Shown piece by piece: positions 1 through 9,189 of a DNA stretch of 64,000 nucleotides. This DNA is from CAVOAK01 sp963664465 (GTDB lineage Bacteria > Pseudomonadota > Alphaproteobacteria > UBA8366 > CAVOAK01), in contig CAXXSU010000002.1 in NCBI GenBank assembly GCA_963664465.2, positions 248,001 through 312,000 of the forward strand. The letters run 5' to 3'. Made by a program: the position numbers and the translations under genes. Under the pieces are notes generated by a model. That model was not told where the DNA came from. It was given only the letters and a program-made list of their open reading frames with translations, and made no database searches. The number at the start of each line of letters is the position of its first letter. Position 1 is the first letter of the stretch.

Positions 1-936
1 TCGGAAACGGCTTGTCTCGGCAGTTGACGGTGGGATGACACGGCGCTCTGCGGCGCGGCGCTTTGGGGTAGCGGCTTCGACGGCGATCAAATGGGTCGAT
101 CGGTGGCGGCGGACCGGCGAGGTAGGACCGAGGCCACGGGGCGGGGATCATCGCTCGCAGCGGATCGAGGCCCATGGCGAGGAGATCCTGGCCCTGATCG
201 AGGAGACGCCGGACATCACCTTGGCGGAGCTGGCCGATCATCTTGAGCGTGCCCATGGTCTGGTGGTCGCGCAGAGCACGATCTGGCGCCTGCTCGCCCG
301 TCGCGGGATGACGTTCAAAAAAAAGCGCCCACGCCAGCGAACAGCAGCGCCCTGACGTTCTGCGACGGCGCCACGCCTGGTTCGAGGCCCAGCCGGACCT
401 GGAGCCGGAGCGACTGGTCTTCATCGACGAAACCGGCGCCTCGACCAAGATGGCGCGGCGCTTTGGCCGGGCACGGCGCGGCGAGCGCTGCCGTGCTCCG
501 GTGCCCCATGGCCATTGGAAGACCACCACCTTCGTCGGCGCGCTTCGGCTCGACGGCATGACCGCGCCCATGGTCCTCGACGGCGCCATGCACGGCGCGG
601 CCTTCGTGGCCTATGTGGAGCAAGCACTGGTGCCAACACTTGCCCCCGGCGACATCGTCGTCATGGATAACCTGCCCGCCCACAAACCCGTCGCCGTGCG
701 TTATGCCATCGAGGGCGCCGGCGCCGAACTGCGATTTCTGCCGCCCTACAGCCCCGACTTCAATCCCATCGAGATGGCCTTCTCCAAGCTCAAGGCCTTC
801 CTCAAGAAGGCCGCCGCGAGAACCGTGGATGACCTCTGGGACGCGATCGCCAAGGGCATCGGTACCTTCACCCCGACCGAATGCCAAAACTACTTCGCTG
901 CCGCCGGATATGACCGCGAATGATCGGAAAGTGCTC
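1..936 (+). mobile_element. IS630-family element, left end outside window
   Basis: The element carries an IS630-type DDE transposase. It appears to end in GATCGGAAAGTGCTC at 922-936, followed by TA, the dinucleotide IS630 elements duplicate. The matching left terminus would lie just before base 1, so only the right boundary is visible. Confidence 0.75.
35..923 (+). CDS. IS630-family transposase, two overlapping frames
   Basis: DNA cut-and-paste transposase. The first frame (35-355) encodes the helix-turn-helix DNA-binding part, ending in RRGMTFKKKRPRQ. The second frame (open from about 321 to 923) encodes the DDE catalytic core, with FIDETGAS, VMDNLPAHK and NPIEMAFSKLK supplying the three acidic residues. 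The frames meet at a run of eight A (317-324); removing one A joins them in frame. Many IS630 elements are expressed by ribosomal or transcriptional slippage at such a tract, so this need not be inactivating. The true start may be upstream of 35. Confidence 0.8.
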
Positions 937-1095
937 TAACGAGAGCCTCGCTCAAACGCAGGCAAAGAGCGCAACAAAGTTTGCCGGTCTTCCGATCGTC
1001 CAACTCACGCGACACAAAGGGCGCTGATGCGTCATGGTATTGCGACAAACGCTGCCTATATTTCATTCATAGACATTCGATGCAGGAGCATATCC

Positions 1096-1581
1096 ATGAG
1101 AACGAGAACGAAGGCGCTGATTGGCGTGGGCATCGCTGCGGCTATCGGCAGTATCGCACTCGCGGGCGCGAGCTACGCGGAACGCGGTCATGGCCGCATG
1201 GGTTTTTTCGCCAAAGGACAGTTCGGACTCATGGCGATGGAAATAATCGAGTCCATCGACACCGACGGTGACGGCAAGCTCAGCCAACCGGAGATCGACA
1301 AGGTGCGCAATGACCGTCATGCGGCCCACGACGGCGACAGCGACGGCAACCTCAGCCTCGATGAATTCGCCGGCGTCTGGCATGAAACCACGCGCCCGCT
1401 CACCGTGCGCGCCTTCCAGATGCTGGATACGGACGGCAACGCTGTCATCTCGCGCGCGGAGTACGACAGGCCGTTGGCCAACATCGTCGAGCGGCTGGAC
1501 CGCAACGACGACGGCGGGCTGTCGATGAGTGACCGATGGCGCCACCGCCGGGGGCCGCAAAAGCGTAACAATGCCGATTAG
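1096..1581 (+). CDS. Exported EF-hand calcium-binding protein
   Basis: A 161-aa protein with an N-terminal signal peptide (a short Arg/Lys stretch, then a hydrophobic core ending ...AGASYA) and four EF-hand loops: DTDGDGKLSQPE, DGDSDGNLSLDE, DTDGNAVISRAE and a degenerate DRNDDGGLSMSD. The ATG at 1096 was chosen because AGGAG lies 8 bases upstream and the signal peptide starts there; the reading frame is open further upstream. It is probably a periplasmic Ca2+-binding or sensor protein. Its partner is unknown and no operon neighbour helps assign a role. Confidence 0.8.
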   Translation: MRTRTKALIGVGIAAAIGSIALAGASYAERGHGRMGFFAKGQFGLMAMEIIESIDTDGDGKLSQPEIDKVRNDRHAAHDGDSDGNLSLDEFAGVWHETTRPLTVRAFQMLDTDGNAVISRAEYDRPLANIVERLDRNDDGGLSMSDRWRHRRGPQKRNNAD

Positions 1582-1686
1582 GCGGCATGCGCCGCCCCTC
1601 CAGGTGCGGGCTATTGCCTCCCGTAGCCCACACCGCCAACCATCGGCTCTTGCACAGAACGCAACATCAATTCGATTTCGGACAAT

Positions 1687-1715
1687 CGATTGCGGCCGAT
1701 TGCGGCCGATTGCGG
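1687..1715. repeat. Triple 10-bp tandem repeat
   Basis: The unit CGATTGCGGC occurs three times in a row, the last copy one base short, in the spacer between the EF-hand gene and the membrane-protein gene. It lies about 45-75 bases upstream of the latter's start, so it could affect its expression. That is inference only. Confidence 0.7.
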
Positions 1716-1760
1716 ATACTTCCGGCCTAACCGGCAACTCCAATAACCCTGGAGGTTCAA

Positions 1761-2210
1761 ATGTTCGGCAATCCCTCGTTGAACACCCGCATCGCCGTCG
1801 GCAAAACGCTCGGCGCCCTGTTCGGCCTTGCGGGATTTATCTACCTCACGGTCTATCCGGTCGGCGATGACAGCCTGCTGCGCTGGGGAATATTGCTCTG
1901 GTACACGACGCTGGGCGCGATCATCGGCGTGTTCGGCGTCTACACGTGGCACCCCGTGCTGAAATTACCGATGCCGTGGTGGTTTCTCGCACCCCTTTTG
2001 GGGGCGTGGATGAACTTCGTACTAACGTTCTTTGCCTATGACACGCTGGCCGCCGCCATGGCGTCCGTGTTCGGTCCGGAGGGCATCTTGTCTTCCCCGT
2101 TCTGGTTTGTCGCCGAGGGCGCCATTGTCGGGCTCATCATCGGCTTCGCCGCCACACGGTTCGGTGGCGAGGGACCCGAGACCGTTGCCCAGACCGCGGT
2201 CGTCCGGTGA
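1761..2210 (+). CDS. Small integral membrane protein of unknown function
   Basis: A 149-aa protein with about four hydrophobic segments: roughly residues 15-33, 40-62, 72-95 and 110-132, the last GAIVGLIIGFAATRFGG. The ATG at 1761 is preceded by GGAGG (about 1751-1755) at good spacing. I recognise no family. The gene is monocistronic, with the secretion operon converging from the right. Confidence 0.65.
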   Translation: MFGNPSLNTRIAVGKTLGALFGLAGFIYLTVYPVGDDSLLRWGILLWYTTLGAIIGVFGVYTWHPVLKLPMPWWFLAPLLGAWMNFVLTFFAYDTLAAAMASVFGPEGILSSPFWFVAEGAIVGLIIGFAATRFGGEGPETVAQTAVVR

Positions 2211-2315
2211 ATCGGGGACTACTCGCGCTGCTCTGCCAGGGCAACGCGTTTGTAACGTGAACGGGCAAAACGCGGCCGTTCAGGGGACCGGCTAAAGGCC
2301 GGCTTTGCCGGGGCG

Positions 2316-3101
2316 TCAAGGCGCGCGAACGCGAAACCTGCACTCGATCGCCTTGTTCGTCCGCCTCGCATCCTCCGCGCAATCGACGATCGTGCGGCCG
2401 TACTTTTGCCAGATGTGGGTGCTCCAGCCGCTGGTCGGATCGTGGAGCGGCACGATCTGGAACTGCTGCTCGAGCAGCACGCCGAGCACAAAGAAAGCTG
2501 GCACCGCGACCGCCAGCGCGAGCGCCGACAATCGAAAGCGATACCGGCGCTGCGTGTCTGCCCAGCGGTGGAAGTCGGCCGTGACTTTCCGATTATTGTC
2601 CTCGACACATTTCGCGGTTTCGCCTGTTGCGGCTTCCCGCGCAGCCAGCACCTTCGTATCGAGCGCGGCTCCGGTTTTCTCCGCCCCGGACGCGAACTTC
2701 TCCATGGCAAGGGTAAGCTCGTCGACTTTCCCACATAGCTCGACCAAATTAACGCCCGGTTCCTTGCCGAGGCGGGCGCAAATGCGGCGCGTCAGATCAA
2801 GGACGTTTGCAAGTGTTGCGATTTCATCGGCCGGGACGCGTTCCGGATCGGGGTCGCCCCCAGTACCGCCGCCCGGCAGATCCTTCGCGCCATCACTTCC
2901 GGCTGGCTGAGATGGATCGCCCGTGTTCGCCACGAGGCTCTCCGATGCTGTCTCCCCGCGATCCTCACCCGGGACTTCCCCGGCGGGCGCCGCGCTTCTC
3001 GGAGCGCCAATTGCCGAAGCGCGTGTCCATCCGGCCAGCTTTAGTGCTTCATTGGCCCCAGGATCGCGATTGCCTGCCAATTGTTCAAGTTTCTCCGTCA
3101 T
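2316..3101 (-). CDS. Membrane-anchored protein, last gene of T4SS operon
   Basis: A 261-aa protein. The N-terminal half is rich in Gly, Pro, Asp and Glu and probably disordered. A helical stretch with coiled-coil character follows (LVELCGKVDELTLAMEKFA onward), then a single membrane segment (ALALAVAVPAFFVLGVLLEQ) and a short C-terminal domain with two Cys residues. The ATG at 3101 overlaps the stop of the coupling-protein gene (ATGA), so the two are translationally coupled and the longer upstream-open frame is not used. Position next to the coupling protein suggests a relaxosome or coupling accessory. I do not recognise the family with certainty. Confidence 0.6.
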   Translation of the reverse strand: MTEKLEQLAGNRDPGANEALKLAGWTRASAIGAPRSAAPAGEVPGEDRGETASESLVANTGDPSQPAGSDGAKDLPGGGTGGDPDPERVPADEIATLANVLDLTRRICARLGKEPGVNLVELCGKVDELTLAMEKFASGAEKTGAALDTKVLAAREAATGETAKCVEDNNRKVTADFHRWADTQRRYRFRLSALALAVAVPAFFVLGVLLEQQFQIVPLHDPTSGWSTHIWQKYGRTIVDCAEDARRTNKAIECRFRVRAP

Positions 3102-5080
3102 AACGCTTTTCCTCCAAAGGGCAGTTTGAATTGCGGCCACACCCGCTTTGTATTGGCCTTTTCCGCGCGTTCTTTGCGGATGACGAACGGGTTGGGATCG
3201 GCAAGGTTGCGGGAATCCCAGCGGCGCCAGTAGCGCGCGTGCTGGAGATGCAGCGCATCGCGCGGCATGTCCTTGGGCGAGGCGATGACGTATTGGCGGT
3301 CGGGGCCAAGGGTCATGAGTTCGTCGGGGGTTATCAGGCGCTCGCGCACCAGGGCGCGGGAATCGCCGGCCTGCCATTGCGTGTTGGCGGTGACGATACG
3401 GTTCTCGGCGATGGTGCCCGAACGGTTTTCGGTCCGGGCCTCGTAGGTGGCGGTGCCGATGGCCCTGGAGAGTTCCTCGGCGCCCTCGGCGTCGGTGCGC
3501 GGGAAGCCCAGGATCTGGACCAGTTCGGCCAGATGCAGGAGCGTTTTGCGGTGCTCCTTGCCCCAGGTCGAATCGAGCGCTGAGATGGACTGGGCGAAGC
3601 ACCAGAAGTGGACGCCCTTGCCGGCGGCCATGGTGTAGCCGTCCATGACCGGCTTGAGGTAGCCGAGGCGCGGCATCTCGTCGATAACGATCAGCAGATC
3701 GCGCTCAAGCGGTTTGATACCGGCGACGGCGTTGGGGATGGCAACCCACAGGCGCAGCCAGCCCTTGACGTGCTCGATGGTCTCCTCGGGAGCAACGACG
3801 AACAAGTCGGTATCGCCCTCCGCCAGATCCAAGGGATCGAAGCTGGAGGTTTGCGTATGGGCGAGCAATTCAGGGTAGTTCAGGAAGGCGAGCTGATTGG
3901 CGACGGTCATGAAATTGCTGCCGCCTTCCTCATCGCCGACCTGGGCCTGGCGCTCAACCGCGATATGGGTGAGCCCGCCGGCAAAGCGGTCCATTGAGGC
4001 CACCCCCTCGGCAAAATCATCCCTTTCCTTCGGTGGCATCGAGAGCAACTCGTAAAGAGTGGACAGGTTTTGCCTCTCGGCCGGTTCCTGGAAACGAACC
4101 CATGCCATGTAACCGGCGATGATCGCGCGGGCGGATTCGTAGAAATGCCGGCCGCTGTTATGTGCGTCCGGGCGCGGCGGCGTGAGCAGGGCATCGAGCA
4201 GCACGTTGATGTCGCGCACGGCGAGGCTTTCATCGTCTCGAATAAAGTCGAGCGGGTTGTAGGACGCGCTTTCAACGTCAGGCAGATGGGTTTCCTTGAA
4301 CTTCTTGTGCTCGGCCACCACCCCGAAGGGATCGATCAGCAGAGCCCGGCGGCCCAGCTCGCGCCTGCGCCGGGCGGCGATGCACCAGAGTTCGCCGCGC
4401 GGGTCGATGGTGACGGTCGATCCCTGGAACCCCCGGTCGCCGGGCGACAGCAGGTTAAGGGCGATGAGAGCGCCCTTGCCGACGCGGGGCGGGGCCACGG
4501 TGATGGCGGAGCCTTCCAGGGACCAGCCGATCAGCTTGGCGTTGCGGCCCGCGCCCCACTGGCCGAGCAGGATGCCCCGGCGTTTGGCCAGGCGGCGCAG
4601 AAACCTTCGGCCGAGCAGCTTCGACTTGCCATAAAGATCGGACTCGGCCCGCTGCCGCCGCTTGCCGCTCTCCAGGTATTTGAAGCTGTCGATCAGGACA
4701 TCGAACCACAGCATGAAGGTAATCGCGAAACCCACCGGCGACACGGCGACCGATGCCAGCTCATAACCGCCAAGATGTGTGACCCATCCGGCGAAACCCC
4801 TGAAGGAAGTTACCGCGAGCACGGGACGGACGATCTCCATCCAGACCGACGCGGCGCAAATCATCATTGCCGCGCCGTAGAGCCCGAAGCGGACCCAGCC
4901 GCCCTTCTCCCGGCGGCCGATGGCAAAGTAGGCCAGCAGCGCGACGGTGAGAACCACGCCGAGAATGGCGAGGCTGATATGGGAGGGGCGGAGACGCTCC
5001 AGCAGGTAGGCTGAACAGCCGACGCCAGCGGCGAGCAGCAGGACAGAGATGCAGATCGGCAGGAAACGCATAGGTTTCAA
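3098..5080 (-). CDS. traG: VirD4/TraG-type T4SS coupling ATPase
   Basis: Inner-membrane ATPase that brings substrate (relaxase-DNA or effector) to the type IV channel; it occupies the TrbC/DotL position of IncI and Dot/Icm systems. 660 aa. Hydrophobic segments occur near residues 5-25, 37-55, 65-85 and 105-130. The Walker A motif PPRVGKGALIAL is near residue 197 and the Walker B motif LLIVIDEMPRLGYL near residue 462. A TraG-like C-terminal region follows (RERLITPDELMTLGPDRQ). The length fits VirD4/TraG better than the longer Legionella DotL. It is followed by a coupled membrane-protein gene; no relaxase gene adjoins it. Confidence 0.87.
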   Translation of the reverse strand: MKPMRFLPICISVLLLAAGVGCSAYLLERLRPSHISLAILGVVLTVALLAYFAIGRREKGGWVRFGLYGAAMMICAASVWMEIVRPVLAVTSFRGFAGWVTHLGGYELASVAVSPVGFAITFMLWFDVLIDSFKYLESGKRRQRAESDLYGKSKLLGRRFLRRLAKRRGILLGQWGAGRNAKLIGWSLEGSAITVAPPRVGKGALIALNLLSPGDRGFQGSTVTIDPRGELWCIAARRRRELGRRALLIDPFGVVAEHKKFKETHLPDVESASYNPLDFIRDDESLAVRDINVLLDALLTPPRPDAHNSGRHFYESARAIIAGYMAWVRFQEPAERQNLSTLYELLSMPPKERDDFAEGVASMDRFAGGLTHIAVERQAQVGDEEGGSNFMTVANQLAFLNYPELLAHTQTSSFDPLDLAEGDTDLFVVAPEETIEHVKGWLRLWVAIPNAVAGIKPLERDLLIVIDEMPRLGYLKPVMDGYTMAAGKGVHFWCFAQSISALDSTWGKEHRKTLLHLAELVQILGFPRTDAEGAEELSRAIGTATYEARTENRSGTIAENRIVTANTQWQAGDSRALVRERLITPDELMTLGPDRQYVIASPKDMPRDALHLQHARYWRRWDSRNLADPNPFVIRKERAEKANTKRVWPQFKLPFGGKAL

Positions 5081-5189
5081 ACTCCTTCATTGGTTGCAGG
5101 CGTAATTCCAGATCGATCCGGACAGCGTTCGTCGGAGCCTCCGCCCCGGCATCGCCTGCCATGCGTATTGCTGGGTTTTCCGGTGTGAA

Positions 5190-7499
5190 TCATCCCCGGC
5201 TCCCGGCAATTCCGCCGCCACGCCGCGGCCCCGCGCCGATCCGCAAGCCGCCCACCCGCGAGATGGCGCCGGCAGCCGCGCCGCCGACCCGCTCGCCGCC
5301 GTCCTCGCCCACACCGCCGCGCCCGCCGATCCAATCGAGGACGGCCGAGGGCAGCAGGTCGATGAGCTTGAACGAGGCGTTCATCAGCCCGTAGGCGATC
5401 ATCACGTAGAGGGTGAGCATGGCGAGGAAGCCGATGGGGCCGAGCCCGCCGGATGCGCCCGCGTCGCGCATCTGCGGCAGCCAGACCTCGTTGAACAGCC
5501 CGATCCCGGCCAGAAACACGAAATATCCCGTGATCAGGCCAAACAGCATCAGCGGCGGGCGCAGGATCAGCCCGGGCAGGAACAGCCAGCCCAGGCGGGT
5601 GGCCTGTGTCGCGAGCCGGTTGCCGTCGCCCCGCGTCACATGGGCAGCGGCGAACACGGTGACGGCCAGCACCGCGACGACGACGGTGACGATCCAGCCG
5701 AGAATGGCGAACAGGAAGCGGATGAAGGGCAGTGCCGGCAGCAGGTAGGCGAGCACGGCGCCGGCCATCAGCAGGAGCCCGAGCACGGTGGAGACGAAGC
5801 CGTCGGCGACCTGCCAGACGGATTCGAACATATCGAGGCCCTTGCCGACGAAGGGCACGGATTCGAGCAGCCCCGATCCGGCGGCCGCGCCCATCAATGC
5901 CGTCATGGCGGCCAGCGCCGCGTTCATCAGGCCGTGTCCGAGGGAAGCGAGATCGGCAATGGGATTGCCGCTATCGGCGACAATCACGCTGTCGAGGTCG
6001 ATGAACTCCATGAGACCCGCCGCCATGGCGCCGCCACCGCCCGGCGCGGGCAACGCGGCGGCTCCACTGGCAGCGGCGGAAAACAGCATGGGCTGGTAGC
6101 CGCGCGACTGGACCAGGGCAGTCGTCAGTCCCTTGACGGCGGCATCGGCGGCGGGCGCCCATTGCCCCAGGCTCGGCGGCGGCAGGCTGACGCCCGGAAT
6201 ATTGTGGGCGGCGGCCTGAAACAGGCCGGTGCGGTGGGCGATGGTGTTGAAGAAGCTGGCGGCCGACATCCAGCTTGCCGCCTTGGCATCCTCGGCCACC
6301 ACACGGGCAAGCTCCGCGCGTTCCTCGGAAGCGGCGCGGGCAAGCGCCGTATCGAGCACGCCCGCATAACGCTCGGCCAGGCCCCGGCCCTCAAGCAGGG
6401 CATCGAGATGGGGCAAGGGCCGGCCGTAGACGGGCGATCCGGTCACATAATGGCCGGCGAGATCGGCCGCGACGGCGCGGATCTCCGGTAGCAGCCCGGC
6501 CAGCGCGTTACGGTGCCCCTCGGCGGCGATGCCGCGTGCGCCCTCGGCCGCGAGACCGGCGAAGCGGATCGCGCCGCACAGGTCGCCCGGCATGCCGCGC
6601 CCGGCGCCGTCGTAATGCAGGATCCTCGCATCGATGCGCCGGACCCGGGTGGTGCCAGGGCTTTTGTAGGCCTCGTCGGACTCTCGGAGTTCTATATAGG
6701 GTGCATCCCCTGCGCGGGCGGCGCTGCCGTTGGCCGCATACCGGCAGGCTTCCAGGATCAGGGTTCGGGCAATGGCGGCGCGCCAGACAGCCTCGCGGGG
6801 CCGGGGCGTGATGGGTTCGCCTTCGCCGAGCGCCTCTTCCGAGAACGGCTCCCAGACGGCGTTGGCGAAATCCCCTCCGAGATGGGCGAGGCCCACGACA
6901 GCGTGCTGGGCGCCGTTCATGCCGCCCGGCAGCGGCGCCATCAGGGCAACGGCGGCAACGATGCGCACGATCTCCCAGGCGCCGAAGCCGAAACGGCCCT
7001 CGCGGGCGGTATCGAGGGTGCCGGCCACCGTGTGCCAGACCAGCAGGAACCCGGCCAGCGCCAGCACCCCGCCGTTGAAGACGAACAGCATGCCGCCGAG
7101 CACGGAGCTGCGGCCCGCGCCGATATCGCCGAGAAAGGCCAGCACGTCCCGCGTCGCCCGGTCGGCATCAGCGAACAAGCCACGGTCGATGGTCTGCGCC
7201 GCCGCCGGTTCGGACAGCAGCCCCGCAATACCCAACCCGATAAATACCGCGCCGGCGAGCAGGACAAGAAGGCCGATACAGGAAAGGGCACGCTTTTTCG
7301 TCAACCGCGGCCTGTTTGCCTTTTGCGTGTTAGCTACCGGGTCCCCTTTCCTTGTCTCATGCGCCACGTTCGGTGGAGCATTGGCCGGCACCGGGAGCCG
7401 AAACGGCCACATCCTCCGGACCAGCTCGGCCGAAGACCGCACCGCGTCCGTGAGCGGGCGGGTCAACTCCGGGGCAAACAGGAAACGGAGCGCGCCCAT
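5190..7499 (-). CDS. dotA: DotA/TraY-like polytopic T4SS membrane protein
   Basis: A 769-aa inner-membrane protein of the DotA/TraY family, conserved in IncI conjugation and Dot/Icm secretion systems. One N-terminal membrane segment (LSCIGLLVLLAGAVFIGLGI) is followed by a long periplasmic region with FLGDIGAGRSSVLGGML and FVFNGGVLALAGFLLVWHT. A cluster of hydrophobic helices lies in the C-terminal third (LLLMAGAVLAYLLPALPFI, then WIVTVVVAVLAVTVFAAAHV). The tail is Gly/Arg-rich. It lies between traW-like and coupling-protein genes, as traY does in IncI plasmids. Confidence 0.8.
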   Translation of the reverse strand: MGALRFLFAPELTRPLTDAVRSSAELVRRMWPFRLPVPANAPPNVAHETRKGDPVANTQKANRPRLTKKRALSCIGLLVLLAGAVFIGLGIAGLLSEPAAAQTIDRGLFADADRATRDVLAFLGDIGAGRSSVLGGMLFVFNGGVLALAGFLLVWHTVAGTLDTAREGRFGFGAWEIVRIVAAVALMAPLPGGMNGAQHAVVGLAHLGGDFANAVWEPFSEEALGEGEPITPRPREAVWRAAIARTLILEACRYAANGSAARAGDAPYIELRESDEAYKSPGTTRVRRIDARILHYDGAGRGMPGDLCGAIRFAGLAAEGARGIAAEGHRNALAGLLPEIRAVAADLAGHYVTGSPVYGRPLPHLDALLEGRGLAERYAGVLDTALARAASEERAELARVVAEDAKAASWMSAASFFNTIAHRTGLFQAAAHNIPGVSLPPPSLGQWAPAADAAVKGLTTALVQSRGYQPMLFSAAASGAAALPAPGGGGAMAAGLMEFIDLDSVIVADSGNPIADLASLGHGLMNAALAAMTALMGAAAGSGLLESVPFVGKGLDMFESVWQVADGFVSTVLGLLLMAGAVLAYLLPALPFIRFLFAILGWIVTVVVAVLAVTVFAAAHVTRGDGNRLATQATRLGWLFLPGLILRPPLMLFGLITGYFVFLAGIGLFNEVWLPQMRDAGASGGLGPIGFLAMLTLYVMIAYGLMNASFKLIDLLPSAVLDWIGGRGGVGEDGGERVGGAAAGAISRVGGLRIGAGPRRGGGIAGSRG

Positions 7500-7504
7500 G
7501 GCGG

Positions 7505-8653
7505 TCAGTTCGCCCCGGCGGCCGGGTTGGCGAGTCCGGGCAGAAGGCGCATGCGTTCGGCGGCAAGCGCCAACCCGGTGGCGTCGATAGCGCCGCGCCG
7601 TTCATCGAGCCGGTAGCGGCGCCAGTCGAGCATCAGCGAGACGGCTTGCAGGACCAGCTCGCGCAGCAGGTTCTCCTGGCTCATGGCCTGTAGACCGACG
7701 AACCAGCCGGGGTTCTCGAACCGGCGGCTGGCGAGCAGTTCCAGAAGCTCATAGCGGCTGACCGGGGTTGCCGCATCGCGTCCCGGCGCGGCCTGGGCGG
7801 CCCAGGCCCCAAGCGCGGCGCCCGGTGCGCGCAATGCGCGGGCATGGGCGAAGTAATCCCCTGCCAAAGCGGCGCGGGCGTCAGCCGATCGCGCGAGCAG
7901 GACGCGGCGGCGCTCCTGATCGGTCTCGGCGGAGGCCAGCGCCGGCGGATCGTGCACCACGGGCGCCGTCAGATTGCGCGACAACTCGACCGCCGTACGC
8001 AGTTCCGCTTCGTTCGCGAAGGTGCGCCGGTCGAGCAGATTACCGGCCTTCAGATCGGCGGCGTGGAGCGCATCGCCGCCCCGGCAGAGCGCGGCATCCT
8101 CGCCGGCCCGCGCGCCGTTGCAATAGGTACTCGTCAGGCTCTCGAAGCGGGCCGCGTTGCCGGCGGCGGCGCCGGCATCGGGCACGGCGGCGCGGTCGCC
8201 CGCGATACGCCCCGTCTCAGCGTCCGCGGCTCGCCCATAGGCGCTTTCGGCCGCTTGCCGTGTCGCGGCAAGCCCGGCCAGGCCGGTGATGGCGGCGCAG
8301 CCGCTGTCCGTCGGCCGGCGGGCGCGCATGGCCCTGGTTTCCTCGACCTCGCGGGCGATCTGCGCCTGAAGCTTGGTCTGGGCGTCGAGCGCGCCGGTCA
8401 CCGCCTTGGCGCTTTGCGCCGCATAACCCGAGAGCTGGCCCGTTTGCAGGCGAAGAGCCTCGACGATTGTGGCTTCCATGACGTCGATTTCGCGGGTGAG
8501 ACCCACGAGCACGCGGCTCGCTTCGGCCCGGTCGTTATCGGTCGGATCGCACGGCGAATGGGCATGCGCGGGCGGAACCGCCAACGTTGCGGTCAGCGCC
8601 GTGGCAAGGATCACGGCATGGAAGACCGTGCGGCAACGAACGGGGGTACTCAT
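7505..8653 (-). CDS. TraW-like exported conjugal transfer protein
   Basis: A 382-aa exported protein with a signal peptide ending LAVPPAHAHS. The middle is Ala-rich and helical. The C-terminal region (RRFENPGWFVGLQAMSQENLLRELVLQ, shown here only by position about residues 310-335) resembles IncI TraW. Two Cys pairs may form periplasmic disulfides, fitting the DsbC-like gene in the same operon. The ATGA overlap with the preceding gene fixes the start at 8653. The TraW assignment rests partly on gene order (TraU - TraV - TraW - TraY). Confidence 0.6.
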   Translation of the reverse strand: MSTPVRCRTVFHAVILATALTATLAVPPAHAHSPCDPTDNDRAEASRVLVGLTREIDVMEATIVEALRLQTGQLSGYAAQSAKAVTGALDAQTKLQAQIAREVEETRAMRARRPTDSGCAAITGLAGLAATRQAAESAYGRAADAETGRIAGDRAAVPDAGAAAGNAARFESLTSTYCNGARAGEDAALCRGGDALHAADLKAGNLLDRRTFANEAELRTAVELSRNLTAPVVHDPPALASAETDQERRRVLLARSADARAALAGDYFAHARALRAPGAALGAWAAQAAPGRDAATPVSRYELLELLASRRFENPGWFVGLQAMSQENLLRELVLQAVSLMLDWRRYRLDERRGAIDATGLALAAERMRLLPGLANPAAGAN

Positions 8654-9189
8654 TGCCCACCTCCCAGGATGCCGCGGAAGCGTTCGGCGTTGGCCCCGCT
8701 GTCCTGCAGAATGTTGCCGTTCCGGGCGTCGGTATCGAGCCCCGGCAGGCGGTGCAGTCCCGGTAGCCGGGGCAGCCGGGAGGTATAGACCGAGGCGTCC
8801 AGCGTGCGGCCGACATAGCCGCGGTAGGTGTTCCGCGCGATCTCGCAGACCCGGCGCTGTGCCAGACCGAGGATTTCCTCGAGCGCGCCGCCGGGATCGA
8901 ACAGCACGTCGAAGGCCCGGTAGTTGAAGAGGTCCTCCAGGCAGGAGAAGTCGAGGATCGAGTCCGGATCGCGGATACCCTGATCGGGATTGCGGATGAC
9001 GGCCAGATCCTGCTCGACGCCCCGCGCGGCGCTCGCCGCCAGCGCCTCGCGGATCCCGGGATCGCAGCCCGCTTCAAGTGCGGCGGGCGGCGGCGCCTGG
9101 GCCAGGGCCGGCGAGACTCCGGGAACGGGGGCGAGCGCCGGCGCCAGAAGCGCCAGTGCCGCGAGCGCGAGACCCGCGCGCCCGTTCAT
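8650..9189 (-). CDS. Exported protein in the TraV position of the T4SS operon
   Basis: A 179-aa protein with an N-terminal signal peptide (ALAALALLAPALAPVPGVSPALAQ). The mature part has a few Cys residues (AGCDPG, DFSCLEDL, RRVCEIARN). Start 9189 overlaps the ssb stop as TGATG, and the stop overlaps the next start as ATGA, so it sits inside the coupled operon. By order it corresponds to TraV of IncI systems; sequence similarity to TraV is not something I can confirm. Confidence 0.55.
   Translation of the reverse strand: MNGRAGLALAALALLAPALAPVPGVSPALAQAPPPAALEAGCDPGIREALAASAARGVEQDLAVIRNPDQGIRDPDSILDFSCLEDLFNYRAFDVLFDPGGALEEILGLAQRRVCEIARNTYRGYVGRTLDASVYTSRLPRLPGLHRLPGLDTDARNGNILQDSGANAERFRGILGGGQ

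Noticed and set aside
2316..3602. A 428-codon minus-strand frame extending the last T4SS gene upstream into the coupling protein
   Set aside because: The part above 3101 is antisense-frame shadow of the coupling protein; the ATGA overlap at 3098-3101 marks the real start.
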